Shown: one piece after another, positions 1-8,828 of the stretch
How the letters are laid out: each line of letters opens with the position of its first letter
How positions within the stretch are numbered: the stretch's first letter is position 1
The notes under the pieces: generated by a model
Told to the model about the DNA's origin: nothing
The model's input: the letters and a program-made list of their open reading frames with translations, nothing else
Databases searched by the model: none
Assembly: GCA_900110005.1 (NCBI GenBank)
Contig: FOCC01000009.1
Span: 1-64,000, forward strand
DNA from: Ligilactobacillus sp. WC1T17
GTDB lineage: Bacteria > Bacillota > Bacilli > Lactobacillales > Lactobacillaceae
Direction: 5' to 3'
Length of the DNA: 64,000 nt
Position numbers and translations under genes: made by a program

Positions 1-95
1 TTATGCGTATCACCCTGAGCGAGTCAAAATGGGTGCGATAATTAGTGAATATTATATATTTATTATAGTGGCGGTATTTCCAGTCATTATAACTA

Positions 96-181
96 GGTTC
101 GGAGCGTGTATCGTTTTTTTAATGTACACGTAATGTAATCGCGTGAAGCGATTCCTACGATTTTAATCGTAGGTAGTTCAA
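96..181 (+). mobile_element. Right end of an IS605/TnpB-type element (omega-RNA-like 3' scaffold)
   Basis: Three hairpins follow one another: CGTGTA/TACACG around 110-130, a perfect AATCGC-GTGAA-GCGATT at about 136-152, and CCTACGATT-TT-AATCGTAGG at 154-173. The segment ends in GTTCAA at 176-181. This layout (GTGAAGC stem, terminal hairpin with TTTTA-like loop, then GTTCAA) is what I know from right ends of IS200/IS605-type elements that carry TnpB, where the 3' scaffold of the guide RNA sits. The tnpB gene is not visible in bases 1-95 and would lie to the left of the window. The antiterminator gene is cut exactly at this end. A solo copy of the last 34 nt recurs at 57980-58013. Confidence 0.6.
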
Positions 182-449
182 AAACATTGAAGGCAATACC
201 AAATTTTTCTTTGGACATTTCGGCAACATCTCCGGCAGCTTCCATGGCCTTTTGACTTAAGTCTTTGAAATTTTCCGGTTCTAAATCTTTGGAATCTTCG
301 GCGATAAACCGCTTGGCAATCTTTGTGTCATCAATGTCCATGCCGGCTTTCATGCCAAAGCCGATACCTTTGCCTAAAACAATCCATTCAGTATGATTTT
401 GGTCTTCAACTAAGGCAGCGTTATTATTATAATTTTTGATGAATTTCAC
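182..449 (-). pseudogene. BglG/LicT-family transcriptional antiterminator, truncated
   Basis: The N-terminus (GTG start at 449 behind an AAGGGGGG ribosome site) shows the RNA-binding CAT domain of LicT/SacT proteins: residues 1-56 include NNNAALV and VLGKGIGFGMKAG. The first part of PRD1 follows to about residue 89 (KFGIAFNVF). LicT-family proteins are about 280 residues long with two PRDs. Here the reading frame runs into the IS605-like right end at position 181 and continues as about 28 unrelated residues before a stop at 93. The gene is therefore a 5' fragment; its 3' part may lie beyond the element, outside the window. It would have controlled a beta-glucoside-type PTS operon. Confidence 0.8.
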
Positions 450-820
450 GTTTATATCCCCCCTTTTTCTTATAATTGGTATATCTAATAAATTTAATGT
501 TAACGTTCACAGATAATACTTGCAAATGAACTTTTTAAATAAAGCTGGTTGCATTCAAAAAACTTAATACTGATCTTTTTAAAGCGCTCACTTGGTGAGT
601 TATTGGGACAAATCAGTGAGAAAAAAGCTGATATTGCAATAATGCAAACGTGTGCGATAATTTTAAAGCAATTTCGAAAAAAACTTAAAGAAAATCAAAT
701 AAAGGGTTTACAAAAAATAAAAATAGGCTATAATAAGAATTGTTGATGAAACCGATTGCATTAAAAATGCAACCGTTTCTACAATTTTAGCAATTATTTT
801 ATTGTAAAGGAGTTATAAGG
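450..820. promoter_or_regulatory. Intergenic region with PTS promoter and paired operator
   Basis: A promoter for the downstream PTS gene is visible: TTTACA (707-712), 16-nt spacer, TATAAT (729-734). Just downstream lie two inverted LacI/CcpA-type sites, TGAAACCGATTGCA (747-760) and TGCAACCGTTTCTA (768-781). Together they form one long inverted repeat, GAAACCG-TTGCATT / AATGCAA-CG-TTTC. Similar sites occur before the maltodextrin genes (9879, 13502, 17130, 8766), so this PTS gene probably belongs to the same regulon. A 65-codon open frame at 549-746 has no ribosome site and is not called. Confidence 0.6.
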
Positions 821-3019
821 ATGAAAAATTCATTCAAAGAAATTTTTACCTTCGAATTTTGGCAAAAATTTGGCAAGTGCTTAATGGTTGTTGTTGCCGT
901 TATGCCTGCCGCCGGTTTGATGATTTCTCTTGGGACAGTCATTCCATTGATTAATCCTAAGATTGGTTTTTTGGTATCACTTGGGGCTTTGATGGCTCAA
1001 ATTGGTTGGGGTGTTATTAACAACCTGCATATCTTATTTGCCTTAGCTATTGGTGGTAGCTGGGCTAAGGAACGTGCTGGCGGTGCTTTTGCTGCGGGCC
1101 TTTCATTTATTTTCTTAAACAGTGTAACCGCTGTTGTTTATGGGGTTACTTCAACTGATATGTTAACTAACTCCAAAGCTTATGTTCATACCATTTTTGG
1201 GACAAAGATTGCCGTTGCTGATTACTTCATCAACGTGCTCAACTACCCAGCTTTGAACATGGGTGTGTTTGTTGGTATTATCGCTGGTTTTGTTGGTGCT
1301 ACAGCCTACAACAAGTACTACAACTTCCGCAAGTTGCCTGATGCTTTATCATTCTTTAATGGTAAGCGCTTTGTTCCACTTGTTGTTATGTTCCGTTCTG
1401 TTATTGTCGGTTTGATTTTGGCTGCTTTCTGGCCAGTTGCACAATCTGGTATCAATGCCTTTGGTTCCTGGATTGCTACATCTCAAGACAGTGCTCGTTT
1501 CCTTGCACCATTCCTTTATGGTACACTTGAACGTTTGCTCTTACCATTTGGTTTGCACCACATGTTGACTATTCCTATGAACTACACTGCTTTAGGCAGC
1601 ACATATACTGTTTTGACAGGTGCACAAGCAGGTCACCAAGTATTCGGCCAAGATCCACTTTGGTTAGCTTGGGCAACTGACCTCTTCAACTTGAAGGCTG
1701 CTGGCCATATGGCTAAGTACCACTATGTTTTGACACATTGGACACCAGCTCGTTTCAAAGTTGGTCAAATGATTGGTGCTACTGGTACTTTGATGGGTCT
1801 TTGCTACGCTATGTACCGCAACGTTGATCCAGACAAGCGTGAACAATACAAGTCAATGTATATCTCTTCAGCACTTGCTGTCTTCTTGACAGGTGTTACT
1901 GAACCATTGGAATACATGTTCATGTTTATCGCAATGCCACTTTACCTCGTTTACGCTGTTATCCAAGGTTGTGCCTTTGCTATGGCTGACTTAGTTCATC
2001 TTCGTGTTCACTCATTTGGTAACATCGAACTTTTGACTAGAACACCAATGGCACTTAAAGCTGGTCTTGCCGGCGATCTTATCAACTTCGTTTGGGTATC
2101 TATTCTCTTTGGTGTTATCATGTACTTCGTTGCCAACTACATGATTAAGAAGTTTAACTTTGCAACACCAGGCCGCAATGGCAACTACAATGATGATACT
2201 GTAAGCGATGCAAGTGCAACATCTGCTACAACTTCAGATGGCAAAGCAGATCCTAACTCACAAGTTGTTAAAGTTATCAACTTGCTTGGCGGTCGTGCTA
2301 ACATTGAAGACGTTGATGCCTGCATGACACGTTTGCGTGTAACAGTTAAGGATCCTTCTAAAGTAGGCTCTGAAGAAAATTGGAAGCATGCTGGTGCTTT
2401 GGGACTTGTTATCAAAGACAAAGGTGTGCAAGCTGTTTATGGTCCAAAAGCAGACGTTTTGAAGTCTGATGTGCAAGATATGCTTGATTCAGGCGTTGAA
2501 ATTCCTGTTGTTGATTTTTCAGGCAATGAAGCTAAAGAAGAAACAAAAGCTGAATTTAAAGGTGTAACTGAAGAAGTTGCCAGTGTTGCTGATGGACAAG
2601 TAATTAAGATTGAAGATGTTAAAGACCCTGTTTTTTCAAAGAAAATGATGGGTGATGGTTTTGCCGTTGAACCAACTGGCAAAGAAGTTTATGCTCCTGT
2701 TTCTGGTAAGGTAACCAATGTCTTCCCAACAAAACATGCTTTAGGCATCACAACTAAAGATGGTCTTGAAGTATTAGTTCATATGGGTCTTGACACAGTT
2801 GAACTTAAGGGCGCTCCATTTGATGTCAAAGTCAAAGAAGGCCAAGAAGTTTCACGCGGTGACCTGCTTGCAGTGAGTGATTGGGATCAAGTACGCCAAG
2901 CTGGCAAGGGGACTACAGTTGTGGTTGCATTCACAAATATGACAGCTGTAAAGTCAGTTAAACTGAACAATCTCGGTCAAATGTCTGCTAAGACAGTCAT
3001 TGGAACGGTTGAGCTTTAA
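821..3019 (+). CDS. PTS glucose/maltose-family EIICBA permease
   Basis: A three-domain PTS transporter of the glucose superfamily that imports and phosphorylates a sugar at the membrane. EIIC occupies roughly residues 1-445 with many membrane segments. EIIB runs from about 475 to 560 with the phosphorylatable cysteine at residue 501 (DACMTRLRV). EIIA runs from about 600 to 732 with the active histidine near residue 654 (VLVHMGLDT). The start has a strong AAAGGAG site. Length 732 is normal for PtsG/MalT-type proteins. The operator-like sites in front match those of the maltodextrin genes downstream, so maltose (MalT-like) is my favoured substrate; glucose or another alpha-glucoside is possible. 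A terminator follows directly. Confidence 0.85.
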   Translation: MKNSFKEIFTFEFWQKFGKCLMVVVAVMPAAGLMISLGTVIPLINPKIGFLVSLGALMAQIGWGVINNLHILFALAIGGSWAKERAGGAFAAGLSFIFLNSVTAVVYGVTSTDMLTNSKAYVHTIFGTKIAVADYFINVLNYPALNMGVFVGIIAGFVGATAYNKYYNFRKLPDALSFFNGKRFVPLVVMFRSVIVGLILAAFWPVAQSGINAFGSWIATSQDSARFLAPFLYGTLERLLLPFGLHHMLTIPMNYTALGSTYTVLTGAQAGHQVFGQDPLWLAWATDLFNLKAAGHMAKYHYVLTHWTPARFKVGQMIGATGTLMGLCYAMYRNVDPDKREQYKSMYISSALAVFLTGVTEPLEYMFMFIAMPLYLVYAVIQGCAFAMADLVHLRVHSFGNIELLTRTPMALKAGLAGDLINFVWVSILFGVIMYFVANYMIKKFNFATPGRNGNYNDDTVSDASATSATTSDGKADPNSQVVKVINLLGGRANIEDVDACMTRLRVTVKDPSKVGSEENWKHAGALGLVIKDKGVQAVYGPKADVLKSDVQDMLDSGVEIPVVDFSGNEAKEETKAEFKGVTEEVASVADGQVIKIEDVKDPVFSKKMMGDGFAVEPTGKEVYAPVSGKVTNVFPTKHALGITTKDGLEVLVHMGLDTVELKGAPFDVKVKEGQEVSRGDLLAVSDWDQVRQAGKGTTVVVAFTNMTAVKSVKLNNLGQMSAKTVIGTVEL

Positions 3020-3029
3020 AATGTCTTGC

Positions 3030-3061
3030 AAAAGGGGCTGGTTTTGACCAGTCCCTTTTGT
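3030..3061 (+). terminator. Rho-independent terminator after the EIICBA gene
   Basis: AAAAGGGgCTGGT pairs with ACCAGtCCCTTTT around a short T-rich loop, followed by T residues. Confidence 0.8.
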
Positions 3062-3098
3062 TATCTTAAAAAGAGTTATGGTGAAAGGAAAGAGTAAG

Positions 3099-3908
3099 AT
3101 GGCAAATTTTTTAACTTTGAATACCCATTCCCTGATGGGCGAAAATATTGAAGCTAAACTGCAAAGTTTAGGCGAAATGATTTTAAAAAAGGATTGCGAT
3201 GTGGTTTGTCTGCAAGAAATTAATCAGGAAAAAGACAGCCCTGTTATAGGGCCAATTGATAACTTTTGTCCTGTGCCAGACCAGTTTCCCCTGCATGAAG
3301 ATAATTATGCTTTAGCTTTAGTGCGTTATCTCAAAGACAAGGGGGCTAACTACTACTTCAGCTATGCCTACAACCATATCGGCTATGATCATTTTAATGA
3401 AGGGGTGGCTATTTTAGCAAAAGAACCGCTGGAATCCCAAAGTTTTGTGGTCTCCAAGACCGATGATCCGACTGATTATCATACGCGCCGCATCTTAGTT
3501 GCTAAGACTCAAATTAACGGTCAAGAGCTTTATGCCGTCAGCGCCCACTTTTCTTGGCTTAAAGATGGTTTTTTAGCTGAATGGCAAAAAGCGGTTCAGG
3601 CTTTGGCACAAAAGCATCCTTTGGTGGTGATGGGGGATTTTAATAATCCTGCCCAAACCAAAGGCTATCAAGCTATTTTGGACAGTGAACTTGGTTTACA
3701 AGATACCTACCAAGCTGCCAGAAAAAAAAGCGGCGGGCCAACCATTGAAGCTGATATTGACGGCTGGGAAGGCAATAGCGAGGCTTTAAGAATTGATTTT
3801 ATCTTTGCCACAGCGGAATTTGAACCCGTTTTAAGTGAAGTTGTGTTTGACGGGCAGACAGGTCCGGTGATTAGTGACCATCGGGGCGTATTTTGTCAAA
3901 CTAAATAG
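3099..3908 (+). CDS. Endonuclease/exonuclease/phosphatase (EEP) family hydrolase
   Basis: An EEP-fold, Mg-dependent phosphodiesterase or phosphatase. Visible motifs in order: LNTHSL near the N-terminus, CLQEIN (metal-binding Glu), VSAHFSWL (catalytic His region), MGDFNNP, RIDFIFA and a terminal SDHRGV. I chose ATG 3099 because AAAGGAAAGAG lies just upstream; an in-frame ATG at 3078 has no such site. The length (269 aa) fits the family. Similar proteins are often found next to sugar PTS genes in lactobacilli, but the substrate cannot be told from the sequence. It lies between two terminators and is probably a single-gene unit. Confidence 0.8.
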   Translation: MANFLTLNTHSLMGENIEAKLQSLGEMILKKDCDVVCLQEINQEKDSPVIGPIDNFCPVPDQFPLHEDNYALALVRYLKDKGANYYFSYAYNHIGYDHFNEGVAILAKEPLESQSFVVSKTDDPTDYHTRRILVAKTQINGQELYAVSAHFSWLKDGFLAEWQKAVQALAQKHPLVVMGDFNNPAQTKGYQAILDSELGLQDTYQAARKKSGGPTIEADIDGWEGNSEALRIDFIFATAEFEPVLSEVVFDGQTGPVISDHRGVFCQTK

Positions 3909-3910
3909 CA

Positions 3911-3938
3911 AAAAAAGCAGCCTAAGGCTGCTTTTTTT
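3911..3938. terminator. Terminator after the EEP hydrolase gene
   Basis: AAAAAAGCAGCC-TA-AGGCTGCTTTTTTT. The A- and T-flanked symmetry lets it work in both directions. Confidence 0.8.
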
Positions 3939-3947
3939 ATTTCAATT

Positions 3948-3977
3948 AAAAAGCATCCGCCACAGGCAGATGCTTTT
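3948..3977 (-). terminator. Terminator after scrR
   Basis: Stem AAAAGCATC / GATGCTTTT directly downstream of the scrR stop codon, read on the minus strand. Confidence 0.7.
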
Positions 3978-3981
3978 ATTG

Positions 3982-4965
3982 TTAAATTGAGTCAGCGTTT
4001 TTAAAAGTAACCGGTAAAGTGTACTCCATTTGTGCCAGCTGCCCATTTGGATTAGTAATTCTTGAAAGCAAAACATTGACTAAGACGGAAGCGATGTCGC
4101 TTAACGGTTGGATGACAGTCGCCAATTCCGGATGGTAGGTTTGAATAAGCTCCGTACCGTCAAACCCGGTAATTTTAAGATTTTCGGGGACTTTGAGCTG
4201 TAATTCCTTAGCTACCTGCAAAACTAACAGGGCTGTCAAATCATCGGTGCAGACAATGCCGTCGGGATGGCAATTAGTGAGCAGTTCTCTGATCGAATAC
4301 AATTTTAAAGAGGCAGACTCGGTAAAGCTGACCGTATGTGTATGTCGAGATAAGCTTAGTTCATCAATGGCATCGCAATACCCCTGCAAACGTTTATCAG
4401 TCGGATTGCCGCTTTTTTGCGGGTTACCCAAGAAATAAATATGTCTGGCACCGGCTTGGTAGAGGGCCTTAGTTGCCAGCATTGTCCCTTGGTAGTTGTC
4501 GCAACTGACCGTGGGGACGGTATCAGATAAATGGCGGTCAAAGGAAACAATCGGCAAGCCGACATTATTGTATTCTTCAATTCCCAGGTTGTGAGCCCCG
4601 GCAATAATGCCGTCAACCTGGTTAGCCAAAAGCATTTTTAAGTAGTCGCGCTCTTTTTCTTTATCCTGGGCCGAGTTGCACAAAATCACCTTGTATCCGG
4701 CGTTAAACAATCTTTCTTCCACATGCTGCACCAATTCAGCGTAAAAAGGATTGGTGATGGAAGGAAAGATGACCCCAATTAAATGGGTGCTTTTGCCGTG
4801 TAAAGAGCGAGCTAGGGAGTTGGGTTGATAGTTTAGTTCATCCATGGCTTGCATGACTTTTTGCCGCGTTTTTTCGCTGATATAGCCATGGTTATTAATG
4901 ACACGTGAAACAGTCGTAGGTGATACACCGGCTCGTGTCGCGACATCTGTCAGTTTTGGTCGCAT
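3982..4965 (-). CDS. scrR: Sucrose operon repressor ScrR (LacI family)
   Basis: A LacI-family DNA-binding repressor of 327 aa. The N-terminal helix-turn-helix and hinge (LTDVATRAGVSPTTVSRVIN, residues 4-23) are followed by a periplasmic-binding-protein-like effector domain (HLIGVIFPSITNPFYAELV, TGFDGTELIQ). It sits directly downstream of scrB on the same strand (17-nt gap) and divergent from scrA, the usual sucrose locus layout. It probably represses scrB-scrR and scrA through the AAACG-centred operators at about 6484-6560 and 6630-6700. The effector in ScrR homologues is a phosphorylated sugar such as fructose-6-phosphate or sucrose-6-phosphate; that is family knowledge, not visible here. 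Confidence 0.88.
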   Translation of the reverse strand: MRPKLTDVATRAGVSPTTVSRVINNHGYISEKTRQKVMQAMDELNYQPNSLARSLHGKSTHLIGVIFPSITNPFYAELVQHVEERLFNAGYKVILCNSAQDKEKERDYLKMLLANQVDGIIAGAHNLGIEEYNNVGLPIVSFDRHLSDTVPTVSCDNYQGTMLATKALYQAGARHIYFLGNPQKSGNPTDKRLQGYCDAIDELSLSRHTHTVSFTESASLKLYSIRELLTNCHPDGIVCTDDLTALLVLQVAKELQLKVPENLKITGFDGTELIQTYHPELATVIQPLSDIASVLVNVLLSRITNPNGQLAQMEYTLPVTFKNADSI

Positions 4966-4982
4966 AAAATCGTCCTTTCACT

Positions 4983-6467
4983 TTAGATGCTGCGCATTTT
5001 CCAGAAGGTACCGCGGAAAGCAACGGCTTGGTCGGCTTTCAGGTTAATTTGACGGACACCGGGTTCCATAAAGAAACGGGATGTCATCGTAAATTGGCCG
5101 CCGTTAACAAAGATTTCACATAAGGAATTATCGATAAAAATATCTAAGTCAAGTGCAGCATGCGGCTTAATTTCAGCTGTGCGGGTTGTCTTATAATCCG
5201 TTGCGAAACTTTGACCGCAATCAGTCCGGTCTAAAGTTAAAGTTCCGGCTTCAGTATCGAAAATAACTTTGAGACTTTGTTTTGTTTGAGGATCATAGGC
5301 TAGATTTAAAGTACCTTGTTGGTTAGCAGCTAGAGTTAATTTTACTTCATATTGGTTGCCACTGTCTGCGACAAGTTCTTGGACTTGTTGGATAGCAGGC
5401 GTAGCTGTTAAAGGCTGGCCGTCGTATCTGAGGTCAGCCATAGCTTTGACTGGTCTTAAGTATAATTGTCCGTCCTTGAGCGTTAGTTCTTTGACCTGAC
5501 TTAAACAATGAGCCCAGCCTTCGTTATCGGAAGGGTAGTCCACATCAGGCAAGCCGACCCAACTGATGGCATAGACTTTACCGTCTGGCGCATTGAAAGC
5601 CTGGCTGGCATAAACGTCAAAACCTTCGTCAAAGTTTTTAATTTGATGGCTGCTTTCAAACTTACCGGCATCTAAGCGGACTTTATCACCGACTAAATAG
5701 CAGTTAGGGTAAATGTCATCATAAGCGCAGGCGCTTTGAGCCATGCCTTGCGGACAGAAAAGCAAAACCGGCTGGTCATCGATAAAGACTAAGTTAGGGC
5801 ATTCAATCATATAACCCATATCTTGGTCAGTAAAGTCCAAATAACCGATTTCAGTGAATTTTTCGAGATCTTTAGACTTATATAAGATGATTTTACCCTT
5901 TTTAGTTGCTTCATCTTGAGCACCAATGATGACGTAGTAGGCGTCACGGTGCCAAATGAGTTGCGGATCACGGAAATGTTCGCTCACTTCTTTAGGCTGT
6001 TCAATTAAAGGCTGGGGCAATTTGGTAATCTGGTTATTTTCATCCATAACAGCACCTAATTGATGCGGGTGACGGACCCAGTTTTCATCACGTTCATTAC
6101 CAGTATACATAATGAAAAGTTTACCGTTAACTTCTTTAGCGGAACCGGAGTAAGCCCCATGACTGTCATATTTGCAGTCGGGCTTTAAGGCAAGGCCTAA
6201 AGGTTCCCAGTTGACTAAATCTTTGGAACGCAAGTGGAACCAAGATTTAAGACCATGCACAGCCCCAAAGGGATAAGCTTGATAAAAAACATGCCAATAT
6301 CCATTATAATATGAAAAACCATTAGGGTCATTAAGCAGACCGGAACTTGGCATAATATGATAGCCTAATTTAAAAGTTGATTTTAAAGCGTTGGCTTGCA
6401 ATTCTAATAAAGTTTGCGCACTCCAATCTCCATAAGAGCGGTAACGCATTTCACGAGTCCATTCCAT
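4983..6467 (-). CDS. scrB: Sucrose-6-phosphate hydrolase (GH32)
   Basis: Cytoplasmic GH32 beta-fructosidase that splits sucrose-6-phosphate, delivered by the ScrA PTS, into glucose-6-phosphate and fructose. The five-bladed catalytic domain starts with the nucleophile motif LLNDPNGF (Asp about residue 47). It continues with FRDPQLIW (transition-state Asp) and MIECPNL (acid/base Glu). The C-terminal beta-sandwich has the typical IFVNGGQFTMTSRFF. No signal peptide. The AGGAAGG site is 7 nt from ATG 6467 and only 1 nt from an in-frame ATG at 6473, so 6467 is the better start (494 aa). It heads the scrB-scrR unit. Confidence 0.92.
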   Translation of the reverse strand: MEWTREMRYRSYGDWSAQTLLELQANALKSTFKLGYHIMPSSGLLNDPNGFSYYNGYWHVFYQAYPFGAVHGLKSWFHLRSKDLVNWEPLGLALKPDCKYDSHGAYSGSAKEVNGKLFIMYTGNERDENWVRHPHQLGAVMDENNQITKLPQPLIEQPKEVSEHFRDPQLIWHRDAYYVIIGAQDEATKKGKIILYKSKDLEKFTEIGYLDFTDQDMGYMIECPNLVFIDDQPVLLFCPQGMAQSACAYDDIYPNCYLVGDKVRLDAGKFESSHQIKNFDEGFDVYASQAFNAPDGKVYAISWVGLPDVDYPSDNEGWAHCLSQVKELTLKDGQLYLRPVKAMADLRYDGQPLTATPAIQQVQELVADSGNQYEVKLTLAANQQGTLNLAYDPQTKQSLKVIFDTEAGTLTLDRTDCGQSFATDYKTTRTAEIKPHAALDLDIFIDNSLCEIFVNGGQFTMTSRFFMEPGVRQINLKADQAVAFRGTFWKMRSI

Positions 6468-6752
6468 ATACATACCTTCCTGTGTGATAAAGATTGATTT
6501 TTTTGAAAACGTTGTCTAAATACATTTTTATTGTAGCGTTAATTGAAACTTATGTCAAACGTTTAACATACTAAAACACTGATTTAATAAGGATTATGAG
6601 GTTAACTAAATTTTTTTTTGAAAAAAACATGATAAACGATTGACATATTTCAAGAATGCGTTATCATAGTATTTGTAAGCTATGTGAAACGCTTACGGAA
6701 AATCATTTTTATTAAGCAATTATTATAGGATTATGTTAAAGGAGTGAATCTC
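6468..6752. promoter_or_regulatory. Divergent scrB/scrA promoter region with ScrR operators
   Basis: For scrA there is TTGACA (6640-6645), a 16-nt spacer and TATCAT (6662-6667), with an operator-like GTGAAACGCTTACGG just downstream (about 6684-6698) and AAACGATTGACA overlapping the -35. On the scrB side GAAAACGTTGTC (about 6503) and GTCAAACGTTTAACA (about 6553) are similar sites. The AAACG(C/T)TT core is the pattern expected for ScrR and for CcpA, and the two cannot be separated by eye. Confidence 0.7.
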
Positions 6753-8693
6753 ATGGATCACAAAAAAGTTGCTCAAGATGTTGTTGCAGCTGTTGGTCGC
6801 GACAATATGCTTGGTGCTGCTCACTGTGCTACACGTTTACGTCTTGTTTTGAAAGACGACACTAAGGTTAACCAAAGAGCTTTGGATACTAACCCAGATG
6901 TTAAAGGTACTTTTAAGACAAATGGTCAATATCAAATCATCATCGGACCAGGGGATGTTGATTTTGTTTATGATGAATTAATCAAAGCTACTGGTTTGAA
7001 GGAAGCTTCAACTGATGAATTGAAGCAGGTTGCTGAAAGCGGCCAAAAGAACAATCCGGTTATGGCCTTCATCAAACTTTTGTCAGATATCTTTGTTCCA
7101 CTTATTCCAGCTTTGGTTGCCGGTGGTTTACTTATGGCTTTGAACAACCTCTTTACTTCTGAAGGGTTGTTTGGTGCTAAGTCTTTAGTTGAAATGTACC
7201 CAGCTTTGGGCGGCACATCTTCAATGATTTCTGTTATCTCTGCTGCTCCATTTACCTTCATGCCTGTTTTGATTGGTATGTCTGCTGCTAAGCGTTTCGG
7301 CGGTAACCAATTCTTAGGCGCTACAATGGGTCTGATGATGACGATTACAGCTACAAATCCAGCTGCTATCCAAGGCCTCAAGTACTGGGATATCTTCGGT
7401 TTGCATGTTTCATTTTCAGCTTATACCGGCCAAGTTATTCCTGTTTTGGCTGCTGTTTGGATTTTGTCAATTTTGGAAAAATGGTTCCACAAGCACTTAC
7501 CATCAGCTGTTGACTTTACATTTACACCATTACTTTCAACATTGATCACAGCCTTTGTTACTTTTGCAGCTGTTGGTCCTGTAATGCGTGCTTTGTCTGA
7601 TGCTGTTACAAATGGCATTGTATGGTGCTACGATACTTTAGGCTTTGTTGGTACAGGTTTGTTCGGTGCTGTTTACTCACCAATCGTTTTGACTGGTTTA
7701 CACCAAAGTTTCCCAGCTATCGAAACTCAATTGCTTACAGCCTTCAACTCTAACCACACTGGTTATGGTGACTTTATCTTCGTTGTTGCTTCTATGGCTA
7801 ACATGGCACAAGCTGCTGCATGTTTTGCAATCTTTACTTTGACAAAAGATTCAAAGACAAAAGGTTTGACATCATCTGCAACTGTTTCTGCTTTGCTCGG
7901 TATTACAGAACCTGCTTTGTTCGGTGTTAACTTGAAGTACCGCTTCCCATTCTTCTGCGCTTTGATTGGTTCATGTGTTGCTTCTGCATTTGCTGGTTTG
8001 TTCCACGTTATCGCTGTTTCCTTGGGTTCAGCTGGTGTAATCGGCTTCTTGTCAATCTACGCTAAGTCAATTCCAATGTACGTTTTGTGCGAAGCTATCA
8101 GTTTTGCAATTGCCTTTGCTGTAACATACTTCTACGGCAAGAGCCACAGCGATTTAATGTTAGCTGTTGAAAACCCAGCTGGTGATGCTACACCAGTTGA
8201 TGAAAACACTGCTGAAGCAAATGCTGTTTCCGGTGTTGAAAATGGTGAAGTTTTGGCTCCTATTGATGGCAAGTCCGTTGATTTAAGCCAAGTTAACGAT
8301 CAAGTTTTCTCACAAAAGTTGATGGGTGACGGCGCTGCTGTTGTTCCTAGCGATGGCACAATCTATGCACCTGTTGATGGTGAAATCACAGTTGCTTACA
8401 AGACAAAGCATGCATATGGTATTAAGGGGGACAATGGTGCCGAAGTCTTGCTCCACATCGGTATTGACACAGTCAACTTGAAGGGTGAAGGTTTCACTTC
8501 TAATGTAGCTCAAGGCCAACACGTTAAAAAAGGCGACATTTTAGGGACTGTCGACTTGGACGCCGTTAAGAAGGCTGGCTACGATACAACTGTAATGGTT
8601 GTTGTTACTAACACCAAGAACTATGCTAGTGTAACTCGTGTTAACCACGAAGATGTAAAGCATGGTGACAACTTGATTGCTCTTACAATCTAA
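6753..8693 (+). CDS. scrA: Sucrose-specific PTS EIIBCA permease
   Basis: Membrane PTS permease that imports sucrose as sucrose-6-phosphate. Domain order is B-C-A: EIIB at residues 1-85 with the active Cys at residue 25 (AHCATRLRL), EIIC at about 105-470 with hydrophobic helices and [18 protein letters not shown], and EIIA at about 505-646 with the active His near residue 568 (VLLHIGIDT). Start ATG 6753 is 8 nt from AAAGGAG; the in-frame GTG at 6744 lies inside that site. Divergent from scrB-scrR, so the sucrose locus is complete except for a fructokinase, which is not in this window. Confidence 0.9.
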   Translation: MDHKKVAQDVVAAVGRDNMLGAAHCATRLRLVLKDDTKVNQRALDTNPDVKGTFKTNGQYQIIIGPGDVDFVYDELIKATGLKEASTDELKQVAESGQKNNPVMAFIKLLSDIFVPLIPALVAGGLLMALNNLFTSEGLFGAKSLVEMYPALGGTSSMISVISAAPFTFMPVLIGMSAAKRFGGNQFLGATMGLMMTITATNPAAIQGLKYWDIFGLHVSFSAYTGQVIPVLAAVWILSILEKWFHKHLPSAVDFTFTPLLSTLITAFVTFAAVGPVMRALSDAVTNGIVWCYDTLGFVGTGLFGAVYSPIVLTGLHQSFPAIETQLLTAFNSNHTGYGDFIFVVASMANMAQAAACFAIFTLTKDSKTKGLTSSATVSALLGITEPALFGVNLKYRFPFFCALIGSCVASAFAGLFHVIAVSLGSAGVIGFLSIYAKSIPMYVLCEAISFAIAFAVTYFYGKSHSDLMLAVENPAGDATPVDENTAEANAVSGVENGEVLAPIDGKSVDLSQVNDQVFSQKLMGDGAAVVPSDGTIYAPVDGEITVAYKTKHAYGIKGDNGAEVLLHIGIDTVNLKGEGFTSNVAQGQHVKKGDILGTVDLDAVKKAGYDTTVMVVVTNTKNYASVTRVNHEDVKHGDNLIALTI

Positions 8694-8720
8694 TAATTGA
8701 TCTAATGTGTTAATAAAAGA

Positions 8721-8754
8721 AAAACATCTCTTCACTGTGAAGAGATGTTTTTTT
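8721..8754 (+). terminator. Terminator after scrA
   Basis: AAACATCTCTTCAC / GTGAAGAGATGTTT, then a run of T. Confidence 0.85.
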
Positions 8755-8765
8755 GATCAAAAATA

Positions 8766-8796
8766 TGCAACCGCTCGCTTGGAAATCTGCTATACT
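8766..8796 (+). promoter_or_regulatory. Operator and promoter of the maltose-type regulator gene
   Basis: TGCAACCGCTCGCT (8766-8779) resembles the operator in front of the neighbouring maltodextrin genes and lies upstream of a TATACT -10 box (8791-8796). This suggests autoregulation. The -35 is unclear. Confidence 0.4.
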
Positions 8797-8828
8797 TGAT
8801 TGAGAAGGCTTACAAAGGGGATGTGATC

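Noticed and set aside
549-746. 65-codon open frame upstream of the first PTS gene
   Set aside because: No ribosome site, unusual composition, and it overlaps the PTS promoter.
745-785. Possible RNA antiterminator (RAT) hairpin for the truncated BglG-type gene
   Set aside because: The sequence fits a paired LacI/CcpA operator better than the RAT consensus, and similar sites occur before the maltodextrin genes.
4898-4913. ACACGTGAAACA resembling the ParB site parS
   Set aside because: It lies in the helix-turn-helix coding part of scrR (codons for TVSRV read on the other strand) and matches only about 12 of 16 positions; coding constraint explains it.
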